Positions 31,904 to 42,160 of a DNA stretch of 64,000 nucleotides are shown here, piece after piece. Position numbers and translations under genes: made by a program. The notes below the pieces were generated by a model that was given only the letters and a program-made list of their open reading frames with translations, had not been told where the DNA came from and did no database searches. Source of the stretch: Stomoxys calcitrans (Eukaryota; Arthropoda; Insecta; Diptera; Muscidae); assembly GCF_963082655.1 (NCBI RefSeq), contig NC_081552.1, positions 128,249,494-128,313,493 of the forward strand, read 5' to 3'. Each line of letters starts with the position of its first letter. Position 1 is the stretch's first letter.

Positions 31904-32354
31904 TAGGGTGATTTTTTTGAGGTTAGGATTTTCATGCATTAGTATTTGACAGATCACGTGGGATTTCAGACATGGTGTCAAAGAGAAAGATGCTCAGTAT
32001 GCTTTGACATTTCATCATGAATAGACTTACTAACGAGCAACGCTTGCAAATCATTGAATTTTATTACCAAAATCAGTGTTCGGTTCGAAATGTGTTCATT
32101 CACCGTAACGTTGCGTCCAACAGCATCTTTGAAAAAATACGGTCCAATGATTCCACCAGCGTACAAAACACACCAAACAGTGCATTTTTCGGGATGCATG
32201 GGCAGTTCTTGAACGGCTTCTGGTTGCTCTTCACTCCAAATGCGGCAATTTCGCTTATTTACGTAGCCATTCAACCAGAAATGAGCCTCATCGCTGAACA
32301 AAATTTGTCAAAATTTGAACACATTTCGAACCGAACACTGATTTTGGTAATAAT
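31904..32354 (-). mobile_element. Foldback mariner derivative, one arm truncated (Q copy 1)
   Basis: The left arm (31904-32100) equals the left arm of the intact element at 52979-53585, including the transposase start 'MNRLTNEQRLQIIEFYYQNQ'. The interior is inverted relative to that element: the minus strand reads 'MFSDEAHFWLNGYVNKRN', then 'KDAVGRNVTVNE', part of the mariner catalytic core with its first Asp. The right arm stops at about 32354. TA precedes the left end (31902-31903). About 80% of a normal transposase is missing. Confidence 0.75.
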
Positions 32355-32464
32355 AATGACAGTGGTAACATTTCGTCGAATAAGTTTGTCTTTTCGGTGG
32401 TAGATTTAGAGTAGGTATATAGTGTTGTGAAACTTCTATTGAAAAAGTCGGGTTTTATGACTTT

Positions 32465-33115
32465 TGATACCCACCACCATAGGATAGGGGGTATATTCAT
32501 TTAATCATTCCATTTGCAACACATCGAAATATCAATTTCGACCCTACAAAGTATAAACATATATTCTATATATATTTACGATGTTCGTGTGTTTGTCCGT
32601 CTATTGTTATCACGATACAGCCTTCAAAATTCGATATATTTAGCTGAAATTCGGTACATGGGTCACATCGGACCAAATTTGGCTTTAGCTGTCGTATAGC
32701 CCGATCTGCCGATTTAGGGTCTAAAGCCCATAAAAGCCACATTTATGACCCGATTTCACCATTTGAAAAAAGGGACTTGTTTTAAGCCTCTCGAAGTCCG
32801 ACCTGAATATGGTCCCGATCGAACTTATATACCGATCTTCCGATTTAGGGTATAAAGCCCATAACAACCCCATTTATTACACGATTTCGCTGAAATTTGA
32901 AACAGTGAGTTTTTAAAGCTTCCTGTTATCCGTCTCGAATATGGTCCAGAGATTGAGATATAGCTGCCACATAGACCGATCTTCCAATTAAGGGTCTTAG
33001 TGCCATAACAATCGAATTTATTCTCCGAATTCGCTGAAACTGTAACTTGTATAAGAGTTCTCGGCACCTGAATCAAATATGATCTAGTCTAGTCTATATT
33101 TGGATTTAACTATGG
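32465..33115 (+). repeat. Diverged DINE-A-type fragment (Q copy 1)
   Basis: It begins 'gatacccaccaccataggat', keeps 'tttcgaccctacaaagtata' and a worn GTCY region ('gtttgtccgtct'), then about three modules. The hairpin end is missing. Short open frames inside it are not genes. Confidence 0.7.
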
Positions 33116-33116
33116 A

Positions 33117-33735
33117 TATGGTTAGGTAAGGTTGAAAAGAGGGTGCAGATATTAATCCGCCCCATGCCACTATGGACCTAGCCTCGTCTTTTCACGATCT
33201 GGATCCCCCCATAGGATTTTCGCAGTCCTACCGACCGTTTCGCTGTTCAAAAATGTTGCATGTGCATTCGTCGCCCATTTCCTTAACGCGGACATCGTCG
33301 ACCCGAAAGGCTTCGAGTTAACCAAGTTTAGTGACGGCAGTTCTCTGGCCTTCACCGCCAAATCGTCTACCCTTTCATTCCCCCTTACTCCGTTATGGCC
33401 CGGCACCCAAACGATGCGGATTTTGCCATCCTCATAGAAGACGTTAATCTCCTTCTTACACTGCAAGACTGTTCGTGACCTTACCGTCCTGGTTATTGTT
33501 GCCCTTACGGCAATTTTACTCTCGGTAAAGATGTTCGCACTCAACGTCCTAGCGTTAGCACCACACTACTTCACGCATTCCGTGATCGCCCGGATTTCCA
33601 CCTGCAGGACCGTATTATGGTCAGGCAGTCTAAAACCATCCATTCGTGTCACATGATCTTCCAGATACTAGGGTTCCGTCAATCCAAGATTGTGCCGATG
33701 GCAACAGTGCCTCGCACTCGACTTCAAGGTTCATC
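33117..33735 (-). pseudogene. I/LOA-like LINE RNase H fragment (Q copy 1)
   Basis: Minus-strand relic. 'SWIDGT' (near 33690) may mark the RNase H start. The open part (33544-33170) reads 'FTESKIAVRATI', 'IRIVWVPGHNGVRGNERVDD' and ends 'DPDREKTRLGP'. The WVPGH..V.GNE..D motif is the conserved RNase H end. Its 3' edge is at 'ggttaggtaaggtt' (33120-33133), like the LINE at 10.6 kb. RT is absent. Confidence 0.65.
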
Positions 33736-34128
33736 TTAGTGGAGTAATAATAATATAGTGGTATAATAATATAGTAGTGGAGTTAGAATAAAATAGGATT
33801 AATATATCCAACCAGAGGGTAAAGAAAAAAATATCACGAAACTTTTTTTAATTAAAAATTTAATTGAAAATAATAATGTTTTCATGAACTCTTTTTCAAT
33901 ATGATCGTGATTTAAATTTTTGACACGTTCAGTTAAAAATTAATTGAATTTAAATGTAACTGAAAATTCAATAAAGGACAAGACCACTAACTTTTTTTAA
34001 TGGAATGGAATGTTATCATTGTCCGTTTATGACAAAGTCCAGCCGCTCAAAATTTCGATTAATACTTTCTATATATAGAAGATAAAACTCTCCCACAAAC
34101 AGTCTAATTCTAATCTTATTAATAATAA
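33736..34128. other. AT-rich interval (Q copy 1)
   Basis: About 390 bases rich in 'ttaattgaa' words and short inverted repeats. I see no gene. Duplicates lie at 37267-37659 and 47167-47559. Confidence 0.4.
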
Positions 34129-35315
34129 CAAGTAAAAGCGTGCTAATTTCGGCCGAGCCGAATCTTATATACCCTTCACCATGGATCGCATTTGTCGAGT
34201 TCCTTTCCCGGCATCTCTTCTTAGGCAAAAAAAGGATATAAGAAAAGATTTGCTCTGCCATTAGAGCGATATAATGGTCCGGTTTGGACCACAATTATAT
34301 TATATGTTGGAGACCTGTGTAAAATGTCAGCCAATTCGAATAAGAATTGCGCCCTTTGGGGGCTCAAGAAGTAAAATAGAGAGATCGATTTATATGGGAG
34401 CTGTATCGGGCTATAGACCGATTCAGACCATAATAAACACGTATGTTGATGGTCATGAGAGGATCTGTCGCCCAAAATTTCAGGCAAATCGGATAATAAT
34501 TGCGACCTCCAGAGGCTCAAGAAGTCAAGATCCCAGATCGGTTTATATGGCAGCTATATCGGGTTATGAACCGATTTAAACCTTACTTGACACAGTTGTT
34601 GAAAGTAAGAATAAAATACGTCATGCGAGATTTCAGCCAAATCGGACAGGAATTGCGCCCTCTAGAAGCTCAAGAAGTCAAGTCCCTAGATCTGTTTATA
34701 TGACATCTATATCAGGATATGGACCGATTTGAACCATACTTGGCACAGTTGTTGGATATCATAACGAAATACTTCGTGCAAAAATTTATTCAAATCGGAT
34801 AAGAATTGCGCCCTCTAGAGGCTCAAGAAGTCAAGACCCAAGATCGGTTTATATGACAGCTATATCAGGTTGTGGACCGATTTGAACCTTACTTGGTACA
34901 GTTGTTGGATATCATAACAAAACAAGTCGCGCAAAATTTCATTCCAATCGGATAAGAATTGCGCACTCTAGAGGCTCAAGAAGTCAAGACCCAAGATCGG
35001 TTTATGTGACAGCTATATCAGGTTATGGACCGATTTGAACCATACTTGGCACAATTGTTGGATATCATAACAAAACAAGTCGCGCAAAATTTCATTCCAA
35101 TCGGATAAGAATTGCGCACTCTAGAGGCTCAAGAAGTCAAGATCGGTTTATATGACAGCTATATCAGGTTATGGACCGATTTGAACCTTACTTGGTACAG
35201 TTGTTGGATATCATAACAAAACAAGTCGCGCAAAATTTCATTCCAATCGGATAAGAATTGCGCACTCTAGAGGCTCAAGAAGTCAAGACCCAAGACCGGT
35301 TTATATGGCAGCTAT
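34129..35315 (-). mobile_element. DINE-like element, subfamily B, 5' end lost (Q copy 1)
   Basis: The 3' end reads caagtaaaagcgtgctaatt followed by hairpin tcggccgagccga. Modules carry 'ctctagaggctcaagaagtc' and 'gatcggtttatatgacagct'. The period is exactly 153: the 'gcgccctcta/gcgcactcta' word falls at 34655, 34808, 34961 and 35114, and then at 35260. It is cut at 35315 by the Q/Q junction and so lacks the GTCY end seen in copies 2 and 3. Confidence 0.8.
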
Positions 35316-35434
35316 ATTGTAAATTGGCGAAATCGGTCCATGTTTTGAAGCAGTTCCCTTATAAACCGATCCCCTGAATTGAATTTTTGGTCCTCTCGAA
35401 GGCCCTACTATTACACGATTTGGCGGAAATTGTA

Positions 35435-35885
35435 TAGGGTGATTTTTTTGAGGTTAGGATTTTCATGCATTAGTATTTGACAGATCACGTGGGATTTCAG
35501 ACATGGTGTCAAAGAGAAAGATGCTCAGTATGCTTTGACATTTCATCATGAATAGACTTACTAACGAGCAACGCTTGCAAATCATTGAATTTTATTACCA
35601 AAATCAGTGTTCGGTTCGAAATGTGTTCATTCACCGTAACGTTGCGTCCAACAGCATCTTTGAAAAAATACGGTCCAATGATTCCACCAGCGTACAAAAC
35701 ACACCAAACAGTGCATTTTTCGGGATGCATGGGCAGTTCTTGAACGGCTTCTGGTTGCTCTTCACTCCAAATGCGGCAATTTCGCTTATTTACGTAGCCA
35801 TTCAACCAGAAATGAGCCTCATCGCTGAACAAAATTTGTCAAAATTTGAACACATTTCGAACCGAACACTGATTTTGGTAATAAT
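35435..35885 (-). mobile_element. Foldback mariner derivative, one arm truncated (Q copy 2)
   Basis: Same as 31904-32354, offset 3,531. Confidence 0.75.
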
Positions 35886-35995
35886 AATGACAGTGGTAAC
35901 ATTTCGTCGAATAAGTTTGTCTTTTCGGTGGTAGATTTAGAGTAGGTATATAGTGTTGTGAAACTTCTATTGAAAAAGTCGGGTTTTATGACTTT

Positions 35996-36646
35996 TGATA
36001 CCCACCACCATAGGATAGGGGGTATATTCATTTAATCATTCCATTTGCAACACATCGAAATATCAATTTCGACCCTACAAAGTATAAACATATATTCTAT
36101 ATATATTTACGATGTTCGTGTGTTTGTCCGTCTATTGTTATCACGATACAGCCTTCAAAATTCGATATATTTAGCTGAAATTCGGTACATGGGTCACATC
36201 GGACCAAATTTGGCTTTAGCTGTCGTATAGCCCGATCTGCCGATTTAGGGTCTAAAGCCCATAAAAGCCACATTTATGACCCGATTTCACCATTTGAAAA
36301 AAGGGACTTGTTTTAAGCCTCTCGAAGTCCGACCTGAATATGGTCCCGATCGAACTTATATACCGATCTTCCGATTTAGGGTATAAAGCCCATAACAACC
36401 CCATTTATTACACGATTTCGCTGAAATTTGAAACAGTGAGTTTTTAAAGCTTCCTGTTATCCGTCTCGAATATGGTCCAGAGATTGAGATATAGCTGCCA
36501 CATAGACCGATCTTCCAATTAAGGGTCTTAGTGCCATAACAATCGAATTTATTCTCCGAATTCGCTGAAACTGTAACTTGTATAAGAGTTCTCGGCACCT
36601 GAATCAAATATGATCTAGTCTAGTCTATATTTGGATTTAACTATGG
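35996..36646 (+). repeat. Diverged DINE-A-type fragment (Q copy 2)
   Basis: Same as 32465-33115, offset 3,531. Confidence 0.7.
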
Positions 36647-36647
36647 A

Positions 36648-37266
36648 TATGGTTAGGTAAGGTTGAAAAGAGGGTGCAGATATTAATCCGCCCCATGCCA
36701 CTATGGACCTAGCCTCGTCTTTTCACGATCTGGATCCCCCCATAGGATTTTCGCAGTCCTACCGACCGTTTCGCTGTTCAAAAATGTTGCATGTGCATTC
36801 GTCGCCCATTTCCTTAACGCGGACATCGTCGACCCGAAAGGCTTCGAGTTAACCAAGTTTAGTGACGGCAGTTCTCTGGCCTTCACCGCCAAATCGTCTA
36901 CCCTTTCATTCCCCCTTACTCCGTTATGGCCCGGCACCCAAACGATGCGGATTTTGCCATCCTCATAGAAGACGTTAATCTCCTTCTTACACTGCAAGAC
37001 TGTTCGTGACCTTACCGTCCTGGTTATTGTTGCCCTTACGGCAATTTTACTCTCGGTAAAGATGTTCGCACTCAACGTCCTAGCGTTAGCACCACACTAC
37101 TTCACGCATTCCGTGATCGCCCGGATTTCCACCTGCAGGACCGTATTATGGTCAGGCAGTCTAAAACCATCCATTCGTGTCACATGATCTTCCAGATACT
37201 AGGGTTCCGTCAATCCAAGATTGTGCCGATGGCAACAGTGCCTCGCACTCGACTTCAAGGTTCATC
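36648..37266 (-). pseudogene. I/LOA-like LINE RNase H fragment (Q copy 2)
   Basis: Same as 33117-33735, offset 3,531; open part 37075-36701 with 'IRIVWVPGHNGVRGNERVDD'. Confidence 0.65.
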
Positions 37267-37659
37267 TTAGTGGAGTAATAATAATATAGTGGTATAATAA
37301 TATAGTAGTGGAGTTAGAATAAAATAGGATTAATATATCCAACCAGAGGGTAAAGAAAAAAATATCACGAAACTTTTTTTAATTAAAAATTTAATTGAAA
37401 ATAATAATGTTTTCATGAACTCTTTTTCAATATGATCGTGATTTAAATTTTTGACACGTTCAGTTAAAAATTAATTGAATTTAAATGTAACTGAAAATTC
37501 AATAAAGGACAAGACCACTAACTTTTTTTAATGGAATGGAATGTTATCATTGTCCGTTTATGACAAAGTCCAGCCGCTCAAAATTTCGATTAATACTTTC
37601 TATATATAGAAGATAAAACTCTCCCACAAACAGTCTAATTCTAATCTTATTAATAATAA

Positions 37660-39098
37660 CAAGTAAAAGCGTGCTAATTTCGGCCGAGCCGAATCTTATA
37701 TACCCTTCACCATGGATCGCATTTGTCGAGTTCCTTTCCCGGCATCTCTTCTTAGGCAAAAAAAGGATATAAGAAAAGATTTGCTCTGCCATTAGAGCGA
37801 TATAATGGTCCGGTTTGGACCACAATTATATTATATGTTGGAGACCTGTGTAAAATGTCAGCCAATTCGAATAAGAATTGCGCCCTTTGGGGGCTCAAGA
37901 AGTAAAATAGAGAGATCGATTTATATGGGAGCTGTATCGGGCTATAGACCGATTCAGACCATAATAAACACGTATGTTGATGGTCATGAGAGGATCTGTC
38001 GCCCAAAATTTCAGGCAAATCGGATAATAATTGCGACCTCCAGAGGCTCAAGAAGTCAAGATCCCAGATCGGTTTATATGGCAGCTATATCGGGTTATGA
38101 ACCGATTTAAACCTTACTTGACACAGTTGTTGAAAGTAAGAATAAAATACGTCATGCGAGATTTCAGCCAAATCGGACAGGAATTGCGCCCTCTAGAAGC
38201 TCAAGAAGTCAAGTCCCTAGATCTGTTTATATGACATCTATATCAGGATATGGACCGATTTGAACCATACTTGGCACAGTTGTTGGATATCATAACGAAA
38301 TACTTCGTGCAAAAATTTATTCAAATCGGATAAGAATTGCGCCCTCTAGAGGCTCAAGAAGTCAAGACCCAAGATCGGTTTATATGACAGCTATATCAGG
38401 TTGTGGACCGATTTGAACCTTACTTGGTACAGTTGTTGGATATCATAACAAAACAAGTCGCGCAAAATTTCATTCCAATCGGATAAGAATTGCGCACTCT
38501 AGAGGCTCAAGAAGTCAAGACCCAAGATCGGTTTATATGACAGCTATATCAGGTTATGGACCGATTTGAACCATACTTGGCACAATTGTTGGATATCATA
38601 ACAAAACAAGTCGCGCAAAATTTCATTCCAATCGGATAAGAATTGCGCACTCTAGAGGCTCAAGAAGTCAAGATCGGTTTATATGACAGCTATATCAGGT
38701 TATGGACCGATTTGAACCTTACTTGGTACAGTTGTTGGATATCATAACAAAACAAGTCGCGCAAAATTTCATTCCAATCGGATAAGAATTGCGCACTCTA
38801 GAGGCTCAAGAAGTCAAGACCCAAGACCGGTTTATATGGCAGCTATATCAAAACATGGACCGATATGGCCCATTTGCAATACCAACCCACCTACACTAAT
38901 AAGAAGTATTTGTGCAAAATTCAAAATCAAGCGGCTAGCTTTACTCCTTCGGAAGTTAGCGTGCTTTCGACAGACAGACGGACGGACATGGCTAGATCGA
39001 CATAAAATGTCGCGACGATCTAGAATATATATACTTACAAGTAGTTACAAACAGAATGACGAAATTAGTATACCCCCCATCCTATGGTGGAGGGTATA
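37660..39098 (-). mobile_element. DINE-like element, subfamily B, complete (Q/S copy 2)
   Basis: Complete subfamily B element. The hairpin 3' end (tcggccgagccga) is followed by about seven modules and a distinct last module ('aaaacatggaccgatatggc'). Then come the GTCY block in reverse (cagacagacggacggacatg, about 38970-38990), 'gctagatcgacataaaatgt' and the 5' terminus tatggtggagggtataa. The terminal layout is the same as in subfamily A, but the module text and termini differ. Confidence 0.85.
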
Positions 39099-39296
39099 AA
39101 AATATACATGGCCACCATATACTAGTAAATATGTTTCTGTTGGGGTTTCTTTGCGAATGCATGTAATTCATAAAGTTACTGCCTCACTAGTCTTTCTTTT
39201 ATAATTCGGAAAACAATATTTTTCGTTTCATTTTTGGAAAAACCCCCGAAGGTGTTTTCTTTCTAAGGACCCAAACACAATTCTCAAATTCGTCTT
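39099..39296. other. Short interval between DINE-B and RTE
   Basis: About 200 bases; nothing recognised. Duplicate at 48999-49196. Confidence 0.35.
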
Positions 39297-41939
39297 CCTT
39301 ACTTACTTTAATTGCTTTAATTGGCTATGACAGAATATTTCTTCCACTAGCCGAACGTAGAATAGCGTTCCAAGCGCCTCGATCTTCTGCGCTCATTCTA
39401 AAATCTCTGACACCAAGTTTCGAGGTGTCTCCCACAACTTGATCTTTCCATCGGGCTTTTGGTCTTCCCGGTTTGCGTGTACCACCGTGTTTGCCTTCAA
39501 AAGACTTCTTTGCTGGAGCTTCTTCATCCATTCTGACAACATGACCTAGCCAACGCAGCCGTTGTATTTTGATGCGTGTAACTATGCTATCGTCGTCATA
39601 CAGCTCGTGGTTCATACGTCGCCTATATTCTCCGTTAACGCAAACTGGTCCATATATTTCACGTAGGATCTTTCTCTCAAATACTCCATCTGTTTTCACA
39701 AGTACCCATGCTTCAGAACCATATAACAGCACGGGTAGTATCAGTGTCTTGTAAAGTGTAGTCTTCGTCTGTCGAGAGATGGCCTTGTTTCTAAACTGCT
39801 TACTTAGTCCAAAGTAGCATCTGCCAGTATTATTCTTCGCTTTATCTCTAAACTGGTGTCATTCGTTTCGGTTACGGCGGTGCCGAGGTAGATAAAGTTA
39901 CTGACTATCTCAAAGTTGTGATTCCCAACTTTCTCCATGTTCTTTATCTGCTCGGTTGTACAAGGCTTTTTGGGAGTGGAGACCATCCATTTCGTCTTAT
40001 CTCCATTTACTGCCAGACCCATTTTCACTGACTCTCTTTCGATTCTTTCAAAGGCTGCAGTTACTACTTCCGGTGACCGACCTATGATATCGATATCGTC
40101 GGCATAGGCAAGTAGCATGTGCTCTCTTGTGATTTGTGTGCCATATCTATTCACTTCTGCATCTCGTATAATCTTCTCCAGCAGGATATTAAAGAGATCA
40201 CACCATAGGCTGTCTCCTTGTCTGAAACCTCGTTTGGTATTAAATGGTTCGGAGAGATTCTTTCCTATTCTTACTGAGGAACGCATATCAGCAAGTGTCA
40301 TCCTGCAGAGTCTTATTAATTTTGCAGGGATACCAAACTCAGACATGGCTTGAAATACCTTTGAACGTAAAGGAGTATCGAAGGCTGCTTTGTAGTCAAC
40401 AAAGAGGTGGTAGGTGTTGATTTGTCCTTCTCGGGTCTTTTCCAGGATTTGGCGCAGTGTGAATATCTGGTCCAGGGTGGATTTACCAGGTCTAAAACCG
40501 CATTGATAGGGCCCAATTATCTCATTGACTTTAGGTTTTAATCTTTCACACAGTACGCTCGAGAGTTTCTTGTATGCGATGGGGAGGAGACTTATTCCTC
40601 TGTAGTTGGCACATTCCGTCTTGTCTCCTTTCTTGTGTACGGGACATAGTATGCTGAGGTTCCAATCATCGGGTTTGCGTTCTTCTAGCCAGATTGCGCA
40701 GATAAGCTGATGCATACGCCTTATCAGCGTGTCGCCTCCGGTCATAAATAGTTCAGCGGGTAACCCGTCGGCTCCTGCTGCCTTGTTGTTCTTTAGTCGG
40801 GTTACTGCTACTTGGACCTCATTCTGACTAGGAGGTAAACATTCTATACCATCATCAGGGATTGGTTCTGCGGTATCCTCTTCGCCGCCAACATCGGACG
40901 CTAGCAGTTGGGTAAAATGTTCTTTCCATATCCTCAGCATGTTGTCTGTATCAGTTACCAGATTTCCTTCTTTGGTTTCTCGTGTTTTGATCGGGTGACA
41001 GCCACATGGCTTTGTGGATATTTTTATGTGGATTTTTATTATGAAAATATCCTTGGTCTGCTCGTCTTTGTCTTCCGTCGGGGCATGGACACAAATAAGA
41101 CTGATTTTGAAGAATTTGTCTTTTATGCATATTGTGGCTAGCCTCTCATCCACCGGAGTAAAGCTGGAGACTAGGTGTTTCAGTCTCCGACTAACCACAA
41201 ATCCGCAGCCAAATTCATGCCTCGTGTTATTGCAGCTATAGTATAGTTCGTCACCGTTTGGTGTTGTAGTGACGCCATTCCCAGTCCATCGCACTTCCTG
41301 TAAGGCGGTTATGTCTGCCTTGTACTTCTCTTATACATCCGCCAGCGCGTATACTGCACCTTCTCTATAAAGAGTGCGGACATTCCAGGTGCAGATCCGC
41401 AAATCATGGTCCTTTTTTCGTTTGCGTGGGTCGTCAACGTTGGGGGGGTCCGTTTTTACTATTCCTTTGTTTTTCATAGTAGTTCTACGTTTTCCGGGGG
41501 CGGGTTACTGGCCCAGCGCCCCAACCGTATGGGTTTGTGGGATTGCATGTATCCCTCGTTGTGGCGAGCCGCTTGCTCCAAGATCCGACGCTCGCCGCCA
41601 GCCGCCCCTAACCTGGGAACAGACGCTGATGTTGGCCATTGGTTATTTGAAGGCGCCAATAACTCGCCTTGTCATCTCGAGTTTCATTGGCACTCAGTAT
41701 TTAAATAAGAGCCAGTGCCACCTGACTCCTCACTGAGACTCTCCTCTCGAAAATCGCTGACTGCCCGCCGCCGCATTTGCAGCTACTCCGCATAAAAACG
41801 GAGCTTTCCACCATCCGCAACCTGTGGACGCGCCCGGTAGCTTTCAGCTAAGCTTCCCGTGATAACGATGGGCACTACACAAGTCGGAGCTCAAAGTTCC
41901 AGCCTGTGTGGTGCTCATAGTCATCCCGTATCGGCCGGG
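39297..41939 (-). mobile_element. RTE-type LINE copy 2
   Basis: Minus-strand RTE element of about 2.6 kb. The 5' untranslated region runs from about 41939 to 41500, followed by endonuclease start ('CTWNVRTLYREGA...ALQEVRW'), RT and the basic C-terminus. The 3' tail (39297-39330) has the direct repeat ctttaattg. Most of the endonuclease C-terminus and the linker are deleted, compared with copy 1. A premature stop (near 41332), that deletion and a 3' frameshift make it non-functional. Confidence 0.85.
39325..41410 (-). pseudogene. RTE polyprotein relic (endonuclease remnant, RT, C-terminal tail)
   Basis: The longest frame (41294-39804, 496 aa) begins inside the endonuclease ('LQEV' just upstream, then 'MRWTGNGVTTTPNGDELYYS' and 'CVHAPTEDKDEQTKDIF'). 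It jumps across a deletion into the RT N-terminus ('KNNKAAGADGLPAELF', 'CPVHKKGDKTECANYRGISL') and continues through 'YQCGFRPGKSTLDQIFTLR', 'KRGFRQGDSL' and the catalytic 'LAYADDIDIIG' (YADD at about 40106-40095, intact). A +1/-1 shift near 39820 moves the tail to another frame (39732-39325: 'RLRWLGHVVRMDEEAP', 'GRPKARWKDQV'). Confidence 0.85.
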
Positions 41940-42160
41940 ATTCGTCTTCCAGGAGTTTTAAATATGTAAACCATGTTTCATCGAATTCGACGGTTCGCCC
42001 TATGCAGCGATTTTTTCGCAAAAACTTAAATATAACCTTTAAATATTTTCAATAAAATTTTTAATTGATCCGATTAAAAAATACATTGGACATTTCGAAA
42101 ATTTAATTTTTTTTTTAATTGGATCAATTAAATAATTAATTAAAAAAATTTTAATTTTAA
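41940..42160. other. AT-rich tail of block S
   Basis: Beyond the RTE 5' end the minus strand has a short open stretch ('CIGRTVEFDETWFTYLKLL', about 42030-41945) that I cannot place. Next comes AT-rich sequence with repeated 'attggatcaatt' motifs. Duplicate at about 51804-52016. Confidence 0.35.

Larger units (their letters stand above)
31785..35315. repeat. Segmental duplication, block Q, copy 1 (3,531 bp)
   Basis: It starts 'tgtaaattggcgaaatcggt' and is followed head-to-tail by the next Q copy at 35316 (offset exactly 3,531; identical wherever I compared them). The junction falls inside a DINE module: '...ggcagctatat' joins 'tgtaaattgg', whereas copies 2 and 3 continue 'ggcagctatatcaaaacatg'. 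It contains a mariner derivative, a DINE-A fragment, a LINE RNase H relic and a DINE-B. Confidence 0.9.
35316..38846. repeat. Segmental duplication, block Q, copy 2
   Basis: Tandem copy of 31785-35315, indistinguishable by eye. Unlike copy 1 it runs on into block S, so its DINE-B is complete. Such identity means either a very recent event or an assembly artefact. Confidence 0.9.
38847..42160. repeat. Segmental duplication, block S, copy 1
   Basis: About 3.3 kb, matching 48747-52016 at offset 9,900 up to ~40990 and 9,864 afterwards (36 bases absent from the second copy). It contains the end of a DINE-B, an RTE element and an AT-rich tail with repeated 'ttggatcaattaa' words. The right junction falls in 'attttaattttaatttaatt', where it meets block P. 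Confidence 0.9.

Noticed and set aside
41945..42030. Short minus-strand open stretch with 'GRTVEFDETWFTYLKLL' (also near 51810-51895)
   Set aside because: Tested as a downstream Smc5 exon: the phase does not fit and the text does not match SMC5. It is too short to assign to a transposase although 'DETWF' is suggestive.
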